A program made the translations under genes and the position numbers. From positions 1-43,785 of the forward strand of contig QIKY01000145.1 in the NCBI GenBank assembly GCA_003233175.1: 43,785 bases of DNA. Reading direction: 5' to 3'. A model generated the notes under the pieces. It made no database searches. It saw only the letters and a program-made list of their open reading frames with translations, and was not told the origin of the DNA. This DNA comes from Planctomycetaceae bacterium (GTDB lineage Bacteria > Planctomycetota > Planctomycetia > Pirellulales > Pirellulaceae). Shown piece by piece: positions 17,948-26,721 of this stretch (position 1 is the first letter of the stretch; every line of letters starts with the position of its first letter).

Positions 17948-20900
17948 TGGCTCCCGCTCGAAAACTGTCCATGCTTCTGGCAACGGCTGTTCTACTCCTG
18001 CTCTCGCCGCACGCGTTTGCCGATGAGCCGCCGCCGGGGCGTTTGCAGCCGACCGACCCGCGCTGCGAACACCTCGTGAATCCGCTGGGAATTGACGACC
18101 TGCAACCTCGCCTGAGTTGGAAACTCACGGCAACCGCCGACCGGCTGCGCGGGCAACGGCAGTCGGCGTATCAATTGATCGTGGCCAGTGATCGTCGGTT
18201 GTTGAAAAAAAATCAGGGAGACATGTGGGATTCGGGGCGCGTCGAATCCGAGCAATCGCAGCTTGTTGCGTATGCGGGCAAGCCGCTTCCATCGGGCGTG
18301 ATGTGCTGGTGGAAGGTGCGTCTCTGGGATGAACAAGGAAACGTTTCGCCATGGAGTTCCGCCGCGTTTTGGTCGATGGGCCTGCTGACGCCGGAAGCCT
18401 GGAAAGAGGCGAAGTGGATCGGTCTTCACGAAACGCCGGATCCGGGAATCGAAACCGCCGACATCAAAGCCGCCCATTGGCTGGCGTATCCTGAAGGCAA
18501 CCCGACGTTCGACGCACCGGTGGGCGCACGGTGGTATCGACGCGACATCACGCTGCCTACGAATCGGAAAATAGTTCGCGCCCACTGCTTTTTCGCCGCC
18601 GACGATTCCGCCCAGTTTTTCGTCAACGGCGAGCTGGTTGGCGGTAGTAATGGGCATCCGAATTTGGCGGCGGTCGATCTTATCGACTCTCTCAAACCAG
18701 GATTGAACCAACTCGCGGCGGTTGTCAGAAACGGAAACGCCAACGTGCCGAATAATCCTGGCGGTTGGATTAACGCGCTGCGCATCGAATTCGATAGCGG
18801 CCCTCCGCTCGTGATGTACTCCGACAAAACCTGGAAAGTTCGCAAGTCGGTCGGTGATGGTTGGCAGACCGCCAAAACCACGGCGCCGCAATGGGTTGCC
18901 GCGATGGATCTTGGCAAGGCCGGCATCGGTCCTTGGGGCATCCCCTGGAAAGAGCACTGGCAACCCGAACATCGCCGCCTTGCCGGGCGATATTTGCGGC
19001 GTCCGTTTCAAACGCTGGAGGGAAAAACGCTTCGGCGCGCGACGGCGTCCGTCTGTGGACTTGGCTTTTTTGATTTGTATGTCAACGGCCGTTTGATCGG
19101 CGACCAACTCATGAACCCCGCGCTCACCGGCTACGACAAACGCGCGCTGTACGTAACGTTTGATGTGACAAACGCCATGCGTTCCGGCGCGAACGTGGTC
19201 GGCGCGGTGTTGAGCAACGGCCGCTTCTTTGCGCCGCGCTCGCAAAAACCCGTGCCGATGCATTCCTATGGCGATCCTCGAATGCTCGCTCAGATACGCC
19301 TGCAATATAATGACGGTTCGGAACAGACGATTGTCACCGATGCGTCGTGGCGGGCGACCGCCGCTGGTCCGCTGCGAGCGAGCAACGAATTCGATGGCGA
19401 GGAATACGACGCCCGCATGGAAATGCCCGGCTGGTCGGCTCCGCGTTTCGACGCATCGAAATGGCAGGCCGTGCAAATCAGCCAACCTCCCGGCGGGCGG
19501 CTTGAAGCGCAGATGATGGAGCCGATTCGCGTCACCGAAGTGCTCCAGCCGGTGCGAATCGTGCAGCCCAAGCCGGGCGTCTGGATGGTCGATTTTGGGC
19601 AAGCCTTTTATGGAGTGGTCCGGCTGAAAGTGAAAGGTCCGGCGGGCGCGCGGGTTTCGATGCGAACAAGTTTCAACGTGCTGCCCGACGGAACGCTGAA
19701 CTACCACAACGACCGCAGCGCGAGGAATACCGACATCTACACGTTGAAAGGCGAGGGCCTGGAAATTTGGCATCCTCGGTTTCGCGGCAACGCCACGCGT
19801 TGGGTTCAGGTGGAGGGTTTTCCCGGCGAACCGACCAAGGAAAGCTTCGCCGGCTTGGTCACGCATACCGACCACGAAGCGGTGGGGGAATTCGCCTGCT
19901 CCAACGAACTGATCAACAAAATTTACCTGAACGCTCGCTGGGGAACACGGATGCAGAACCGCAGCGTGCCGATGGAGCCCGATCGCGACGAACGCATGCC
20001 GTGGTCGGGGCATCCGGCGAAAACATCGGAAAGCGAAGGCTGGGCGTTTAACGTGGCCCGCTTCTACGAACACTTCCTGCATAACTATCGAATGCATCAA
20101 GCCGACGACGGCAGCCTGCAAGAGATCCTGCCGCCGTACTGGAAATTCAACAGCAAGGATATTATCTGGCCCAGCGTCGTGACGATTATTCCCGATTGGT
20201 ATTACAACTTCTACGGCGACGACCGCCCGCTACGAGATAACTTCGAAATGATGAAGCGGTTTGTTCTCTACCACGAGAAAACAAATCTCAAACCCGACAA
20301 CACCATGGACCATTGCAACTACGGCGATTGGGTCGATACGGCGTCGATCGGGGCGAATAGCCGAAATTCCGGCGCCACTTCGCGGCCGCTCATGGGCACG
20401 GCGTATCTGTATAACAACTGCCGCATTGTTGAACGGGCGGCGCGTATTCTTGGCAAACCGGCCGATGAAAAATACTTTCGTGAACTTGCCGAGCGGATTT
20501 TCATCGGCTTCAACAAACGTTTCCTCAACGAAAAAACCGGAACCTACGAAAGCGCCACGCAATGTGCGGCGGAGCTGCCGCTGGCCTTTGGACTTGTTCC
20601 CAAAGAACATCGCGCTGCGGTGATCAAACATCTGTTGGATGACATCGTCATAACCCACAAAGGACACACCTCCGTCGGACTGATCGGCACACAATGGCAA
20701 ATGCAGGTGCTCACGGACATCGGCCATCCTGAAGTTGGTTATCAAATCGCCACGCAAACCGACCGCCCCAGTTGGGGCTACATGATCGGCAAGGGCGCCA
20801 CCACGATTTGGGAGCGTTGGGATACCGACACCCAGAGCGGCGGCATGAACGCGAGAGCCAAAAGATTCTTTCCGGCAACTTCGAGGCTTGGTGTTACCAA

Positions 20901-21260
20901 ACGCTCGGCGGCATCAACTACGATCCCGACCAGCCGGGCTTCAAGCATATTATACTGCGTCCTCGCGTCGTGGGCGATTTAACCTGGGCGCGAGCATCGC
21001 ACGTGAGTGTTTACGGCAAGATCGAAAGCTACTGGAAAATTGCCGACGGAAAAATACATTGGCGAGTCGTTGTGCCTCCGAACACGACAGCCACGGCATA
21101 CGTACCCACATCTTCCGCGGAGCTGGTTCGCGAATCGGGCGAATTGCTCGCGCGGCGCCCCGGTGTTCAATGGTTGGAATCACGGCCGGGCGCGGTGGTT
21201 GTGGCGCTAGAATCGGGCACGTACAAATTCACAGCGCCTTTCATATTCAAGAAACCGTAG
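17944..21260 (+). pseudogene. GH78 alpha-L-rhamnosidase, interrupted by a -1 frameshift
   Basis: Starts at ATG 17944 (ATGATG overlapping the previous TGA) with a signal peptide (hydrophobic residues ~10-24, ending HAFADEP). Domains in order are an N-terminal beta domain, the rhamnosidase N domain with galactose-binding-like fold, the (alpha/alpha)6 catalytic barrel from about residue 660, and a C-terminal beta domain. The catalytic-region motif EPDRDERMPWSGH is present, as is the late general-base motif TIWERW. The reading frame shifts between 20851 and 20863, near an AAAA run. Upstream frame 1 ends at a spurious stop at 20982, while frame 3 carries the natural continuation (QKILSGNFEAWCYQTLGGI) to a stop at 21260. 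One lost base would explain it. Joined length is about 1105 residues. It may be inactivated or a sequencing error. Confidence 0.85.
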
Positions 21261-21286
21261 GGCGGTTGCAACAAGCGTTTCAGCAA

Positions 21287-21368
21287 TGTTGGAGTGTACG
21301 TTTTAGCGTGTTTTTCGTACTTTTTGCGAAGGCCGAAAGCAGCCTGAAGGCTGAACTCCAACGGCGCG
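21287..21368 (+). repeat. MITE-like element with GTTGGAGT ends, copy 1
   Basis: Begins TGTTGGAGT, contains TTTTAGCGTGTTTTTCG, a small hairpin (GCCTGAAGGC) and ends TGAACTCCAACGGCGCG, so its ends are inverted repeats. It aligns with the reverse complement of 40544-40613. It lies between the convergent rhamnosidase and ABC permease genes. Confidence 0.78.
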
Positions 21369-21375
21369 TGCAAGC

Positions 21376-22962
21376 TCAACTATTTTCGCGGCCTTCGTCT
21401 TTCGGCAGCAAGGCGTAGGCCACTATTGCCAGGAGCGTATAGCCGGCGATGCTTGTCAGACATAGCGCCGCCACCTGATCATCGACGCCGGTGTGAATGA
21501 AGCCGAAAATGCGGCGGGCGACGGTATCGATTCCCGGCGGGACCACCAGCACGCTGGTCGTGACATCTCCCGTCGCGACGGCGAAAGCGGCCAGCCAAGC
21601 AACGGCGAAACCCCGCAAATTGGGAACGGCGGCCATGGCCCAAAACTGCCGCCAGGGCGTGGCGCCTTCGGTGGCGGCGCTGTCGAGCGTATCGTCGGAA
21701 GTGCTGCTCATGGCATGCCAACAAATCAACAGAGCCAGGGGAATGGCTCGAACCGACGTCGCCAGCACCGGCGCCGCAATGGTGCGGCTGTACAGCCAAT
21801 CGACCAGCGGCCACTGCGAGGCATTCATCAGCGAAATGATTTGAAGGCCGATCACGGGGCCGGGAATCGCCCAGCCAAGCGAAATCAGGAAAATCGCGGC
21901 GACCGCCCAGAAGCCGCCCCGCCGCGCTTTCCAGGCCAGCGGCAGTCCGACCGCCAGCGAAAGCGTGGCCGTGGCGATGCCGATAAACGCCGTCCACATA
22001 AAGTCACGTCCAAAAAGTTCGGGGCCGTTTTCAAGCAAACGCAATGCCTTGGCCAACGACCAAAATCGCACCCGCTGCCCGTCTTCCCATGTGGCGCCAA
22101 GCCCCAGTTGATAAAGCAGGTTGGCCAGCGGAACGCCAATCATCATCAGGCCGATCAAAAGCAGCACAATTCCCCAGACACTCTTGGCCCGCCCCAACGC
22201 TATGCGCGGGGCGTATCGCATGGAAGCTTGACGCCGCGCCGGCGTTAGCCGCCGCGCCACCGCCAACGCACAAATTGTAAAACCCGCCAGCAGCAGAACA
22301 CTGGGGGAAGCGGTGGCTCGCAGTTCGTTGGGATTGTCGCCGAGAGCAAAACCCACGCTCAATTCACGAGCGTAGGTGTTCACCTGATAAGCGTCGGCGA
22401 CGGTCATTTCCCCCGCCACCGTGACAAAAACCCAGAGAATGGCCACCAACAACGGCGCCGCCGCCATCCGTAACGTGATTCGGCGAAACACTTGAAACTG
22501 CGAGGCGTCGAGCAGCCCTTGCTCTTCCCATTCGGCGTCGATTTGCCGCACGCCCAGCCGAACAATCAAAAACACCCACGCAATGGCCGCCATGGCATGC
22601 ACCCAGATGGCGCCTGTCCAACCGTGCAGCAGCGGCTGGGCCAGCAGTCCGTGAGAGAAGGAATACCAACCTTGTCTGCCGAAGCCGGCTTCCCAGGCGG
22701 CGGTCTGTAAATAGAGCGGCATGAAGAGCATGGCGGTGAGCAAGTATTGCATCACGCGCCGCCCGGCGACATCGGTGCGTTCAATCAACAGGGCGGCCAA
22801 GAATCCCAGCGGCGCCGCAATGCAGCAAACGGCCGCCGCCAGCACCGCCGTATTCCAAGCCAGCAAAAGCGTTCTGCTCTCGCCCCACGCCCAAAGCAAC
22901 GCACACACCAACGCCAGAGCGGCGGCGAGCAAGATGTTGGAGGCGGCGCGAGACGGTTTCAT
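21376..22962 (-). CDS. Two-module iron-type ABC transporter permease
   Basis: 528 residues from ATG 22962, about twelve predicted membrane helices in two homologous halves, as in FbpB/ThiP-type permeases for ferric iron, thiamine or polyamines. Each half carries an EAA-like loop for the ATPase: EQGLLDASQFQVFRRITLRM in the first and DSAATEGATPWRQFWAMAAVP in the second. The segment VFVTVAGEMTVADAYQVNTYA is typical of iron permeases. Neither a solute-binding protein nor an ATPase gene lies beside it, so its partners must be encoded elsewhere. No clear Shine-Dalgarno is seen. An extension to 23010 is open but starts in a non-conserved stretch. The substrate is assigned only at family level. Confidence 0.82.
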   Translation of the reverse strand: MKPSRAASNILLAAALALVCALLWAWGESRTLLLAWNTAVLAAAVCCIAAPLGFLAALLIERTDVAGRRVMQYLLTAMLFMPLYLQTAAWEAGFGRQGWYSFSHGLLAQPLLHGWTGAIWVHAMAAIAWVFLIVRLGVRQIDAEWEEQGLLDASQFQVFRRITLRMAAAPLLVAILWVFVTVAGEMTVADAYQVNTYARELSVGFALGDNPNELRATASPSVLLLAGFTICALAVARRLTPARRQASMRYAPRIALGRAKSVWGIVLLLIGLMMIGVPLANLLYQLGLGATWEDGQRVRFWSLAKALRLLENGPELFGRDFMWTAFIGIATATLSLAVGLPLAWKARRGGFWAVAAIFLISLGWAIPGPVIGLQIISLMNASQWPLVDWLYSRTIAAPVLATSVRAIPLALLICWHAMSSTSDDTLDSAATEGATPWRQFWAMAAVPNLRGFAVAWLAAFAVATGDVTTSVLVVPPGIDTVARRIFGFIHTGVDDQVAALCLTSIAGYTLLAIVAYALLPKDEGRENS

Positions 22963-23157
22963 GTTTGTTAGTGTAGACAGGCGGCCGGGGAAAGGACAAC
23001 AAAACAACATGACGCGAGGCGAACGAACAACGCCGCGCCGAGCGGCGCTATTTCTTTTCCTTCTTCGCTCCGGCGGCCAGGGTCTTGAACTTTAGTATGC
23101 AAACGTCGTATGATTTGGCGAACCGAGAATAAAACTCGCCAACCAGGGAATGGGCTT

Positions 23158-23601
23158 ATGTCGAAAGTTCGCGCCAAAGTACTCAGCGTTGCAGATCTTC
23201 AGCCGGGCGAAGTCCTCTGCGACCACTGCCCGGCCAAGTGCTGCCGCTATTTCGCACTGCCGATCGAAACGCCCGTCGATCTGGAAGACTTTGAGTTTAT
23301 CCGGTGGTACTTATTGCACGAACGGGCCAGCGTGTTCACCGAAGACGAAACCTGGTATCTGCTGGTGCATACGGTCTGTAGGCATCTGGGCGACGACAAC
23401 CGTTGCGGCATTTATGAAACACGGCCGCAAATCTGCCGAGATTACACCACCGACAACTGCGAATTCGACGACCAATGGACCTACGACCAATACTTCGAAA
23501 CGCCGGAGCAGATCGCGGAATACACCGAAGCCGTGATCGCCAAACGGCCCGACGAAAACATTCGCAGCGCGCCGCCGAAGTTGCTGCCGATTTTGGCCTG
23601 A
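23158..23601 (+). CDS. YkgJ-type zinc/iron-chelating cysteine-cluster protein
   Basis: 147 residues from ATG 23158, preceded by AGGGA; an upstream in-frame ATG at 23110 lacks a site. The cysteine pattern of the YkgJ/Fe-S cluster-like family is clear: CDHCPAKCC (residues 21-29), then HTVCRHL, DNRCGIYETRPQICRDY and DNCEF. The family is thought to bind a metal or Fe-S cluster, but its function is unknown. The gene is monocistronic and divergent from the ABC permease, 195 bases away. No signal peptide is present, so it is cytoplasmic. Confidence 0.88.
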   Translation: MSKVRAKVLSVADLQPGEVLCDHCPAKCCRYFALPIETPVDLEDFEFIRWYLLHERASVFTEDETWYLLVHTVCRHLGDDNRCGIYETRPQICRDYTTDNCEFDDQWTYDQYFETPEQIAEYTEAVIAKRPDENIRSAPPKLLPILA

Positions 23602-24084
23602 GCGGCAGATGAAGATTTGCCGAATACAAGCCCGAAGCGCAAGCGCGTGAATCAGCAAACGGTCATTCTCGCGTAGGCGGGAACCCAAGAAATCTCAAGA
23701 ATTCCCGCTGCATGCGGGTAAGATATTGTCCTTGCGATGGGTCTAAAACCCTCGCCTTCAGGCGATTCCTTTAGGTTTTTTTTAGGCGGCAAGGGTTCGA
23801 TCACCACGAAGAAATCCAGTGGCAGGAAATGTAACCACTGAGGACGCAGAGAGCACAGAGAGTCTCTTGGCGTCTTTTTCTCTGTGCTCTCTGTGTCCTC
23901 TGTGGTGATTCTTCTTTTTCATTGCCAGTCTTTTGAGGAAGGTTGCGTGTTATTTTTGTTGGGTGCGCAGGACTTCAGTCCGTAGCTCACAACTTCTTTT
24001 GACGAACCTACCGGCTTCAGCCGGTAGGCGTTGAGTTTCCGTCGCTCGCCTAAAACGGAGCAGCAAAAGGACGGAACCACAAAA
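23602..24084. repeat. Gene-free region packed with palindromic repeats
   Basis: At least four separate palindromes: 23662-23718 (starts GTCATTCTCGCGTAGGCGGG, right arm CCCGCTGCATGCGGG); 23745-23796 (AACCCTCGCC to GGCAAGGGTT); 23834-23906 (next entry); and CCTACCGGC-TTCA-GCCGGTAGG at 24007-24028, a perfect 9-bp stem. Nothing coding is apparent. The region lies between the convergent YkgJ and eboE genes. Confidence 0.8.
23834..23906. repeat. CACAGAG-rich inverted repeat
   Basis: Arms 23834-23860 and 23880-23906 match at 25 of 27 positions; the right arm read in reverse is ACCACAGAGGACACAGAGAG followed by CACAGAG. Between them is a 19-base loop. A degenerate relative occurs at 42381-42467. Confidence 0.85.
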
Positions 24085-25239
24085 TCAAAGCCGTCTGATC
24101 CCTTCGAACCATTGCAGTTCATGAGCGATTCCGGCCGCCAGATCGTCTTCGCGCAGCGCGTCTGGCAAGACGCCCCAGGCATACGTTTCGACTTCATAGT
24201 GGGTCACTTGGCTGAATTGCCGCGCGGCGCGCAGACATTCCACGATTTGATCTTGCGTCGTTTGCAAGTGGCCAAATTCCGCCAAATACACCGGCACATG
24301 GAAATGCGTGCGCCACTCGCCCGACGGCGTTTCGGCGGCGAGCGCCGCGGGTAAGTCTTGATAAAAACAGGGCGGTTCGCCGGCGCCGCGGCGGACCATG
24401 GTCTGATGCAAATAGCGATCTTCGGCGAAGTCTGACAGCTGCCGCCACGCGGCCTCGCGTTGCTCCTGGCCGACGGCGTTCCAATCGACCTTCACGGCCG
24501 ACGAAATCTGCACCTTGCCCACCAAGATTCCGGCTCGGTGAAAACTCTCCAACACCTCGTGCTGGCCTTCAAACATCACCGCCGCATGGCACACATCGTG
24601 GCAGACACGCACATGCCGGCGGAGCGCATCTTCCTCGCCGCCGGGCAGCAGATACTCTGCGAAGAAACGAATGATATCGTCGCCTCGTTGCAAGAAGCAG
24701 CCCGGTTCCGGCTCCAGGCAGAGGTAAATCAAGCGGCCGGTGTCTTGCTCCAAGCGGGCCAGTCGCCGCGCCACGCCGCGCAAATGGTCAGCCGCCTGCG
24801 TTAGCTGCTCCCCGGTCGGACGCGGCTCGCCCCAGACAATGGGCATGGTCGAAATACTGCCCTCCGCCCCAGCCGGCAACAACGTGTGAAGAATGGCGAT
24901 CAAATCTTGCGTGTAGTCGGCCCGCGCCGCCTCGAACCAAGTCGGCTCATAGACCCGATGTTTGACCACCGGCTGATGAAAGTCGCCGTAGGGAAAGCCG
25001 TTGAGCGTAAAGGGGACCAAACCCGAATCGTGCAGCCAGGCGGCGAACTCTTCGGTTCGGCCCTCGCCTTGAAGCTTGCGCGCCGTGGGCGCTGAAAGCC
25101 ACAAGCCGACGCCCATCGGCGACTCGGGGCTGAAATGTTTCTTCACCGACAACGCGTACCGCGCTAAGTTTTCCCGCGTTTGCGCGAGGTCGGCGCCGGC
25201 GTGAACGTTAGTGCAATAACCGATCTGGATGTCATTCAT
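24085..25239 (-). CDS. eboE: Metabolite traffic protein EboE
   Basis: 384-residue TIM-barrel protein related to sugar phosphate isomerases. I recognise the EboE family by IGYCTNVHAG at the N-terminus, GLWLSAPTARKL, then FTLNGFPYGDFH with VYEPTW, and AGAEGSISTMP. In other bacteria the ebo genes sit in clusters tied to export or trafficking of lipophilic precursors such as scytonemin intermediates; the reaction of EboE is not known. Conserved Glu, Asp and His residues (LCLEPEPG, RVCHDVCHAAV, FHVPVYLAEFG) suggest a metal site. It starts 8 bases after the CtpA-type protease gene, with GAAAGG upstream, so the two are likely cotranscribed. The EboC-like gene lies about 17 kb away. Confidence 0.85.
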   Translation of the reverse strand: MNDIQIGYCTNVHAGADLAQTRENLARYALSVKKHFSPESPMGVGLWLSAPTARKLQGEGRTEEFAAWLHDSGLVPFTLNGFPYGDFHQPVVKHRVYEPTWFEAARADYTQDLIAILHTLLPAGAEGSISTMPIVWGEPRPTGEQLTQAADHLRGVARRLARLEQDTGRLIYLCLEPEPGCFLQRGDDIIRFFAEYLLPGGEEDALRRHVRVCHDVCHAAVMFEGQHEVLESFHRAGILVGKVQISSAVKVDWNAVGQEQREAAWRQLSDFAEDRYLHQTMVRRGAGEPPCFYQDLPAALAAETPSGEWRTHFHVPVYLAEFGHLQTTQDQIVECLRAARQFSQVTHYEVETYAWGVLPDALREDDLAAGIAHELQWFEGIRRL

Positions 25240-25247
25240 GGTGTGGC

Positions 25248-26660
25248 TTACGCCTTTCGTGCGCTGGCCCGGCGTGCTTGGACTTGCTCTTCAAGATAAT
25301 CAATCGCGCGGCGCAATTGAGGGTCGTCGAACAGTTCGTCATCGTTGGCGGGTTGCTCGTCGTCGGGTTGATCTTTGTTAGCCGGTTCTTCGTCGGCTTG
25401 TTTTTCGCCGCCTGGCTCTTCGTCGGCAACGGGTGGTTGTTGGCCGGCGGCGATGCCGTATTGGTTGATATCCTTGGCCCGCCGGCGTCGGATCACTTTC
25501 TCGAATTCCTCGGGAGTGAGTGGGACCTCAAATCCAGGATTAGGGCGCACGCCCCAGTCGCCTTCTTCGGTATCTTCCTTTCCCTTGTGAATGCGATGAA
25601 TATTGACTCCGCTGGGTCGCCAATAGCTGGCGGTGGTGAGTTTCAGGGCGCTGGCGCCGCGCTCCATCTCGATGATGTTTTGGACCGTGCCCTTGCCCCA
25701 GGTGCGCACGCCAACCACCACGGCGCGTTTGTGGTCTTGCAAGCAGGCGGCCACGATTTCGCTCGCGCTGGCGGAATAGGTATCGGCCAAAATGGCCATC
25801 GGCTTGTTTTCGTCGAACAACACGCCGGCGCTGGCGTCATATTTAGTGCGTTCCACCCCGTTGCGGCCACGCGTGCTCACGATTCGCCCCTTGTTGAGAA
25901 AGAGATCGCAGGTGTCGATCGCGGCTGAGAGGTACCCGCCGGCATTGCCTCGCAGGTCGAGAATGAGGGCGTCGACCGGATGGTTTTCATAGGCCACCGC
26001 CGCCGTGAGTTCCTCCACGGTTCGATCGCCAAACGTGGTGATGCGAATATAGCCAATTCGCTCGTTCTCGGCCAAATAGAAATTCCAAGATCCGTCGGGG
26101 TTGCGGGTGTCGCCCAGCACCGATTCGGTGGGAATGATAGCGCGGAGGATGTCGTAATGGATCGGATTCTCGGTGCCGTGTCGTTGAATTTCCAAGGCGA
26201 CCGCTTTCCCCGGCGGACCGCGCATGATGTCGACCGCGTCGGAGAGCGTGAGGCCCTTGGTGGCGTGGCCATCAATGCTGGTGATGATGTCGCCGGAGCG
26301 CAGTCCTGCTTTGTAGGCGGGCGTTCCCACCAGAGGGCTCATGATGGTGAGCTGCTCGGTTTTTTGGTCGACTTCCACCAGAATGCCGATGCCGCCGAAT
26401 TCTTGGTCAAGATCTTCTTGGAACTGGGTCAGCGCGGGAGGCGGGATGAAACGGGAGTAGGGGTCGCCCAGGCTGTTGACCATGCCGTTCATCGCGCCTT
26501 CAAACAGGTTGCGCGAATCGACCTCTTCCACATACTCGCTTTCGATCACGCTCATCGCTTCGGCCAATACGGCAACGTAGCGGTTGCGCTCGGCGGTTTC
26601 GCTGCAGAGCACCGAAAAAACCGCCGCCAAGAAAATAACATTCAAATTGCGTAAGGGCAC
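25248..26660 (-). CDS. S41-family C-terminal processing protease (CtpA type)
   Basis: 470 residues from GTG 26660, with GGAG seven bases upstream. A hydrophobic N-terminus (residues 7-20) indicates export or membrane anchoring. Next come the N-terminal helical part (EEVDSRNLFEGAMNGMVNSL), a PDZ domain (~85-170), and the serine-protease core: LRGNAGGYL (236-244), probable catalytic Ser298 in YSASASEIVA and Lys323 in TWGKGTVQ. The last ~75 residues are acidic, with repeated DEEP/ANKDQ/DDEQPAND units and a final basic helix, which is not usual for the family. It trims C-termini of envelope proteins in known members. It is the second gene of a likely unit with the membrane protein upstream and eboE downstream. 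Confidence 0.92.
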   Translation of the reverse strand: MPLRNLNVIFLAAVFSVLCSETAERNRYVAVLAEAMSVIESEYVEEVDSRNLFEGAMNGMVNSLGDPYSRFIPPPALTQFQEDLDQEFGGIGILVEVDQKTEQLTIMSPLVGTPAYKAGLRSGDIITSIDGHATKGLTLSDAVDIMRGPPGKAVALEIQRHGTENPIHYDILRAIIPTESVLGDTRNPDGSWNFYLAENERIGYIRITTFGDRTVEELTAAVAYENHPVDALILDLRGNAGGYLSAAIDTCDLFLNKGRIVSTRGRNGVERTKYDASAGVLFDENKPMAILADTYSASASEIVAACLQDHKRAVVVGVRTWGKGTVQNIIEMERGASALKLTTASYWRPSGVNIHRIHKGKEDTEEGDWGVRPNPGFEVPLTPEEFEKVIRRRRAKDINQYGIAAGQQPPVADEEPGGEKQADEEPANKDQPDDEQPANDDELFDDPQLRRAIDYLEEQVQARRASARKA

Positions 26661-26670
26661 CGCGCGTCTC

Positions 26671-26686
26671 CATTACCAAGGTAATG
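26671..26686. promoter_or_regulatory. Short inverted repeat before the CtpA-type gene
   Basis: CATTACC and GGTAATG separated by two bases, 11 bases from the GTG start and inside the 61-base gap between two co-directional genes. Size and place suit an operator or small hairpin, but no regulator is linked to it. Confidence 0.3.
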
Positions 26687-26721
26687 TCCGAATTCCTTCC
26701 AGACGCGCGAGCAAACGTTGT

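Noticed and set aside
17992-20121. 709-codon open frame opposite the rhamnosidase gene
   Set aside because: Shadow frame: Arg/His-rich, no motifs, and the sense strand encodes a clear GH78 protein.
20851-20870. Programmed -1 frameshifting in the rhamnosidase
   Set aside because: The AAAA run does not form a canonical slippery heptamer in the zero frame; a simple indel or sequencing error is more likely.
23602-24084. CRISPR array
   Set aside because: The palindromes belong to different families and are not direct repeats with regular spacers; no cas gene is present.
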